In this document: positions 60,752-64,000 of the stretch, in pieces
How the letters are laid out: each line of letters begins with the position of its first letter
How positions within the stretch are numbered: position 1 is the first letter of the stretch
DNA from: Streptomyces barkulensis
GTDB lineage: Bacteria; Actinomycetota; Actinomycetes; Streptomycetales; Streptomycetaceae
Assembly (NCBI RefSeq): GCF_002843305.1
Contig: NZ_PGSG01000089.1
Location: 1 to 64,000, forward strand
DNA length: 64,000 nucleotides
Direction of reading: 5' to 3'
The notes under the pieces: generated by a model
Seen by the model: the letters and a program-made list of their open reading frames with translations, nothing else
What the model was told of the DNA's origin: nothing
The model's database searches: none
Translations under genes and position numbers: made by a program

Positions 60752-62176
60752 TCACCCGGAAGCGGTGACGGACGAGGCGGGCAGGCCGGCGGCGGCCATC
60801 TCCTCCCCGGTGAGGGGAGGCCCGTCAAGTTTCGGTCGGCGGGGCCCGCGGAGCGCGGCGAGGGACAGCCGGGGGTCGCCCAGAACGGACGCCGGGCGTT
60901 CGAGGGAGGTGACGTCGGTGACGCGGCGGGCCACCCAGCCGTCGCCGGTCGCGGTGTGGAGCAGCCGGCTGACGTAGGCGGACGCGAGCTTGTCCCGGAG
61001 GGTGGGACCGTGCTCGGTGGCGCCCGGGTAGAGCACGTCCTGACCGACGGCCAGGATCCATGCGGCGTCCACCGGCCCGGCCACGGCCCTCTGGACGTGC
61101 CGCGCCAGCCCCGGGGCGTCCCAGCCGCGGCGCCCGACCGTGTCGCGCAGGGCGACGGCGCTCTGGGCCGCGGTGGACATCCCGTGTCCGTAACTGGGGT
61201 TGTAGGCCGCCAGTGCGTCGCCGAGGACGGCGAACCCCTCGGGCCAGCGGCGCATCCGCTCGTAGAAGCGGCGGTAGTTGGCGGTGCTGCGGGTGAGGGT
61301 GACCTCGGTCAGGGGCTCGGCGTCCGCGATGAGCCGGCCGACGACCGGATGCCGTGGCGCCCGCAGGGCGAAGTCCGTGAAAGCGTCGCCGCCTCCTGGG
61401 GGTTCGCCCCCACGGGTACCGAAGAGGGTCACGATCCAGCGCCCGTCCTCGATCATGATCAGCGAGGCGCCCTGTCCGGGAGCCCTCCGGGGATCGGCCT
61501 GGACGATGACGGTGGGGAAACGCCCCAGGGCGCGCACGGCGGCGGGAGCCCGGAAGACACGGCTGGCGTAGACGAGGCCCGGGTCGATCCTCCGCTCGGC
61601 CGGAGCGGGCAGCCCCAGCTCCCGCAGCCAGGAGGACGCGCGCGAGGCGCGGCCGGTGGCGTCGACGACCAGGTCCGCGGTGAGCCGTTCCTCCCTGCCG
61701 TCCGCCCGGCGGACACGGACGCCGGTGACCGCGTCCGCGTCGCCGAGCAGACCTTCGGCCGTGGTGTTCTCCGAGACGGTGACGCGCTCATGGCCGAGCA
61801 CCTGCCGGCGCACGGTCCAGTCGAGCAGCTCACGGCTGCACAGCAGCGTGTGGTGGGACTCCTCCCAGCGCCTGAACCATCCCCGCGGGCTGAGGACGAC
61901 CATGTCGGTGGGCACCGGCACGTGGTGCGCTCCGCGCTCCCCGAGCAGAGCCGCGGTACCGGGCAGCAGCTCCTCGACGGCTCTGGCGCCGCCGGACCAC
62001 AGCACATGGGTGTGCTGCGCCTGGGGCAACCCCCTGCGGGGCCCGGGCCCTTCGGGCAGGGTGTCGCGCTCCACGACGGTGACGGCCGCGAAGTCGGCCA
62101 GCGCGCGGGCCGCGAGCATGCCGGCCATGCTGCCGCCGAGGACTATCGCGGTTCTCGCGGTTCTCGCGGATCTCAT
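60752..62176 (-). CDS. FAD-dependent monooxygenase-like protein
   Basis: The 474-residue flavoprotein has the N-terminal FAD site (AIVLGGSMAGMLAARALADF), the substrate region (GLPQAQHTHVLWSGGARAVE), the DG-type motif DLVVDATGRASRASSWLREL and the GD motif FAVLGDALAAYNPSYGHGM. It belongs to the geranylgeranyl-reductase/halogenase-like branch of flavoproteins with unknown substrate. Its ATG overlaps the stop of the membrane-protein gene by four bases, so it is the third gene of a minus operon with an ImmA/IrrE-like peptidase. Confidence 0.88.
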   Translation of the reverse strand: MRSARTARTAIVLGGSMAGMLAARALADFAAVTVVERDTLPEGPGPRRGLPQAQHTHVLWSGGARAVEELLPGTAALLGERGAHHVPVPTDMVVLSPRGWFRRWEESHHTLLCSRELLDWTVRRQVLGHERVTVSENTTAEGLLGDADAVTGVRVRRADGREERLTADLVVDATGRASRASSWLRELGLPAPAERRIDPGLVYASRVFRAPAAVRALGRFPTVIVQADPRRAPGQGASLIMIEDGRWIVTLFGTRGGEPPGGGDAFTDFALRAPRHPVVGRLIADAEPLTEVTLTRSTANYRRFYERMRRWPEGFAVLGDALAAYNPSYGHGMSTAAQSAVALRDTVGRRGWDAPGLARHVQRAVAGPVDAAWILAVGQDVLYPGATEHGPTLRDKLASAYVSRLLHTATGDGWVARRVTDVTSLERPASVLGDPRLSLAALRGPRRPKLDGPPLTGEEMAAAGLPASSVTASG

Positions 62177-63420
62177 GGGGCGGGGGTGTCGTTCCATGCG
62201 GCGGGTGTGCTCTCCGACCTGGCGGCCGCGCTGCGGCGGACCGCCTCGACGAGGCCGGGGCGGCGCAGTGCCCCGGAGACGGCTTCGACGTCGCGGAGCA
62301 GACTGTCGGGACTCCTCCACTCGGAGCCCCTGCCGGGATCGTCCGCGCGGGCGGCGATGGCGGCGGAGACGGCCACGGCGCCGGCGACGCCCTCGGCCTC
62401 CCGGGGTGTGAGCCGCCGGCCCAGCGACTCCCCGAGCACGGGATCGGGGTCGAGGGCCGCCCGGCGGGCCCGGCGGTACAGCTCATGGTCCAGATAGGGG
62501 GCCAGGGTGTACAGGCTGTCCCGTATCTCCTTCTCCCGGATCGTCAGGGAGGTGTGGATGTCCGGCTTGCCGACGAGTGTGGAGGGCCCGGCCGGGACAT
62601 GCTCCTTCAGCAGCCGGCACAGGGGCAGGAGCCTGCGGTGACGGAGGGCGGCCCGCCAGAACTCGTAGGCAGCCTGGCCCGCGTGGGGGACCAGGAAGCC
62701 CGCGCCGACCAGGATGGAGCCGATGGCGCCGGCCAGCGGGGCGGCCTGGGTGCTCAGCCAGTCCAGGTCATGGCCGCTCCACCGGCCGACGACCGCGGTG
62801 AGCTTGAAGCCGTTGAAGGCGAGGGTGGCGATGTAACCGGTGCCCATGAGCAGCAGTCCGGTACGGAGCCAGGCGTCGACGCGGCGCACCCGGCGTTCCC
62901 ATGACCACAGCAGCACGAAGTTGACGGTGTTGGCGACGGTGTGGGCCACGATGTAGAGCGTGATCATCTCGCGCAGATACGGCTCGTCGGCGTAGTACGT
63001 GTCGAAGTCGCGCAGGCGCTCGACAGCGGGGTCACCGAGGGCGAAGAGCACCCACAGCGCGACGATGACCAGCGAGTACACGGCGATGACCCATCGCATC
63101 ACGCGGCCGGCCGACGCGGTGGTCCCGTCCCGCCACGCGGTGAGCATCAGCAGGCAGCAGGCGCTGAACGCGGTGAGCAGGCTGTAGACCCAGGGCGCCG
63201 CGATGTTGGTCACGCCGGTGGTCCGGTTGATCAGCGCGATGCTCTGGGGCGCAGCGGAGGCGAGGACGAGGAAGGCCATGACCAGCAGCAGACTCGCCAT
63301 GCGGAGCAGCGACTCGCGCCGCGCGCGGATGGTGGAGCGCATCTTGAGGAACAGGGGCAGCAGCGCCACGACCGCCGCGAGGTAGTAGATGTGGGGGATG
63401 ACGTCTTCGGAGGCGTCCAT
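62173..63420 (-). CDS. MAB_1171c-type membrane protein
   Basis: The 415-residue protein has seven or so membrane helices in the first 250 residues (IPHIYYLAAVVALLPLFLKM at the start, then ESLLRMASLLLVMAFLVLAS, VYSLLTAFSACCLLML, WVIAVYSLVIVALWVLFAL). A cytoplasmic helical domain follows (about 275-400, with DIHTSLTIREKEIRDSLYTL). I recall this pattern as the MAB_1171c putative-transporter family of Streptomyces; no transport has been shown to my knowledge. It starts 16 bp after the metallopeptidase gene and overlaps the flavoprotein gene by four bases. Confidence 0.82.
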   Translation of the reverse strand: MDASEDVIPHIYYLAAVVALLPLFLKMRSTIRARRESLLRMASLLLVMAFLVLASAAPQSIALINRTTGVTNIAAPWVYSLLTAFSACCLLMLTAWRDGTTASAGRVMRWVIAVYSLVIVALWVLFALGDPAVERLRDFDTYYADEPYLREMITLYIVAHTVANTVNFVLLWSWERRVRRVDAWLRTGLLLMGTGYIATLAFNGFKLTAVVGRWSGHDLDWLSTQAAPLAGAIGSILVGAGFLVPHAGQAAYEFWRAALRHRRLLPLCRLLKEHVPAGPSTLVGKPDIHTSLTIREKEIRDSLYTLAPYLDHELYRRARRAALDPDPVLGESLGRRLTPREAEGVAGAVAVSAAIAARADDPGRGSEWRSPDSLLRDVEAVSGALRRPGLVEAVRRSAAARSESTPAAWNDTPAP

Positions 63421-63436
63421 GGGTGGTCCGGCCGCC

Positions 63437-63988
63437 TCACCGGGGACCGAGAGTGGTCCGCAGCCGGGTCACCACCGCGTCGGTACGGGCAGGGCGGGGG
63501 ACGGCCAGCGGGTCGTCCACGAGCCATCTGCGGAAATCCCTGTACAGGCGTACACCGAACGCCTCGGCCTCCCCCTCCTCCCGGGCGTCGCAGTGGCTGC
63601 GCGCCGCGGCGTACAGCACCGCGCCGTCGCCGGGCCGGTCCGCGGGGGACAGCATGCGGGCGGCGGCGGTGCCGCCTTCCACCTGGCCCGGGTAGCTGCT
63701 GTGGCCCTGGTGCAGGTGCCACAGCTCGTGGCCCACGATGATCGGCTTCTGCGGGGCGTCCACCCTGCGTTCGACGAGGATCACGTCCCGTTCCTCCAGG
63801 GACAGCATCAGGCCGGTGATGCCGCCCGCCTCGCGCGGCAGTTCCTCGACCCTCAGCTCCAGAGGGCGGCCCCGGAGCGCGCCCATCTCCCGGCACAGTG
63901 CCCGGCACAGCGACTCCGCGTCCGTCGGCACCCGCAGCCCGGGGTCGCGGCTGAGGCCGTCCATGAGCCGGCGGGCGAGTTCGTCCAT
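63437..63988 (-). CDS. ImmA/IrrE-like metallopeptidase
   Basis: The 183-residue protein has the zinc-protease motif HELWHLHQGH (HExxH) and a downstream acidic segment (EEGEAEAFGVRLYRDF) that supplies the third ligand, as in ImmA/IrrE peptidases. These cleave or inactivate HTH repressors encoded next to them. The gene start is 12 bases from the window edge, preceded by AAGG; an XRE-type regulator gene is expected just beyond the edge but cannot be seen. It heads the operon with the MAB_1171c-type and flavoprotein genes. Confidence 0.82.
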   Translation of the reverse strand: MDELARRLMDGLSRDPGLRVPTDAESLCRALCREMGALRGRPLELRVEELPREAGGITGLMLSLEERDVILVERRVDAPQKPIIVGHELWHLHQGHSSYPGQVEGGTAAARMLSPADRPGDGAVLYAAARSHCDAREEGEAEAFGVRLYRDFRRWLVDDPLAVPRPARTDAVVTRLRTTLGPR

Positions 63989-64000
63989 GGCCTTGCGGGT

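Noticed and set aside
1..64000. tRNA, rRNA, CRISPR array, prophage attachment site
   Set aside because: I looked for cloverleaf-like TTC-GAATCC segments, repeat-spacer patterns and integrase genes and saw none.

Overview
The window is GC-rich actinomycete chromosome, almost certainly Streptomyces. Third codon positions are nearly all G or C, GTG starts are common, terminators are long GC hairpins without T tracts, and a complete whiE-type spore-pigment locus is present together with a Spo0M-like protein, DUF3662 and other families typical of the genus. I found no rRNA, tRNA or CRISPR array.

Positions 1-1.5 kb hold the 3' end of an IS200/IS605-type tnpB with its right-end hairpin, followed by two truncated remnants joined head to tail: a family-2B encapsulin (EshA-like) piece and the first cyclase domain of a geosmin synthase. 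From 1.5 to 7.5 kb come corA, a small membrane protein, a stand-alone DUF3662 protein, an unknown protein, the pair cstA/ybdD and a hemerythrin-like protein. From 7.9 to 15.0 kb lies the type II polyketide spore-pigment cluster: seven genes on the minus strand (cyclase, aromatase, ACP, KS-beta, KS-alpha, cupin, SchA/CurD-like) and a divergent flavin hydroxylase. From 15 to 32 kb are mostly housekeeping or regulatory genes: an anti-sigma-type kinase, a Ppx/GppA phosphatase, a STAS antagonist, a lipoprotein, a threonine-dehydratase-like enzyme, a YciO-like protein, a DrrAB-type ABC exporter, XRE-cupin, MarR/hydrolase and BlaI/M48 pairs, Spo0M, a Na+/Ca2+ exchanger-like protein, an ASCH protein and glgC.

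The 32-40 kb stretch carries a secreted GH5 cellulase, a broken D-amino-acid dehydrogenase, an MreB-like protein, a cold-shock protein, a broken gene with an apparent frameshift plus an in-frame amber codon, and a long-form GAPDH. From 40.2 to 57.1 kb is the most unusual region. First comes an overlapping operon of a 1191-residue CHAT protease, an antitoxin-like protein and a RES-domain toxin. Then comes a block that reads as an NTP-dependent signalling or conflict apparatus. On the minus strand it has a coiled-coil membrane protein, a vWA-like lipoprotein and an unknown protein; next are a small radical-SAM protein and a convergent macro-domain protein; last is an operon of Ser/Thr kinase, helical protein, Clp-like AAA+ ATPase and zinc-ribbon/FHA protein.

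The right end (57-64 kb) has a secreted CBM35/pectate-lyase-like protein behind a LacI-type operator, a DsbA-like/TPR protein divergent from a TetR regulator with a palindromic operator, and a minus-strand operon of an ImmA/IrrE-like metallopeptidase, a MAB_1171c-type membrane protein and a flavoprotein monooxygenase. Assignments rest on motifs and remembered family sequences; no database search was run.
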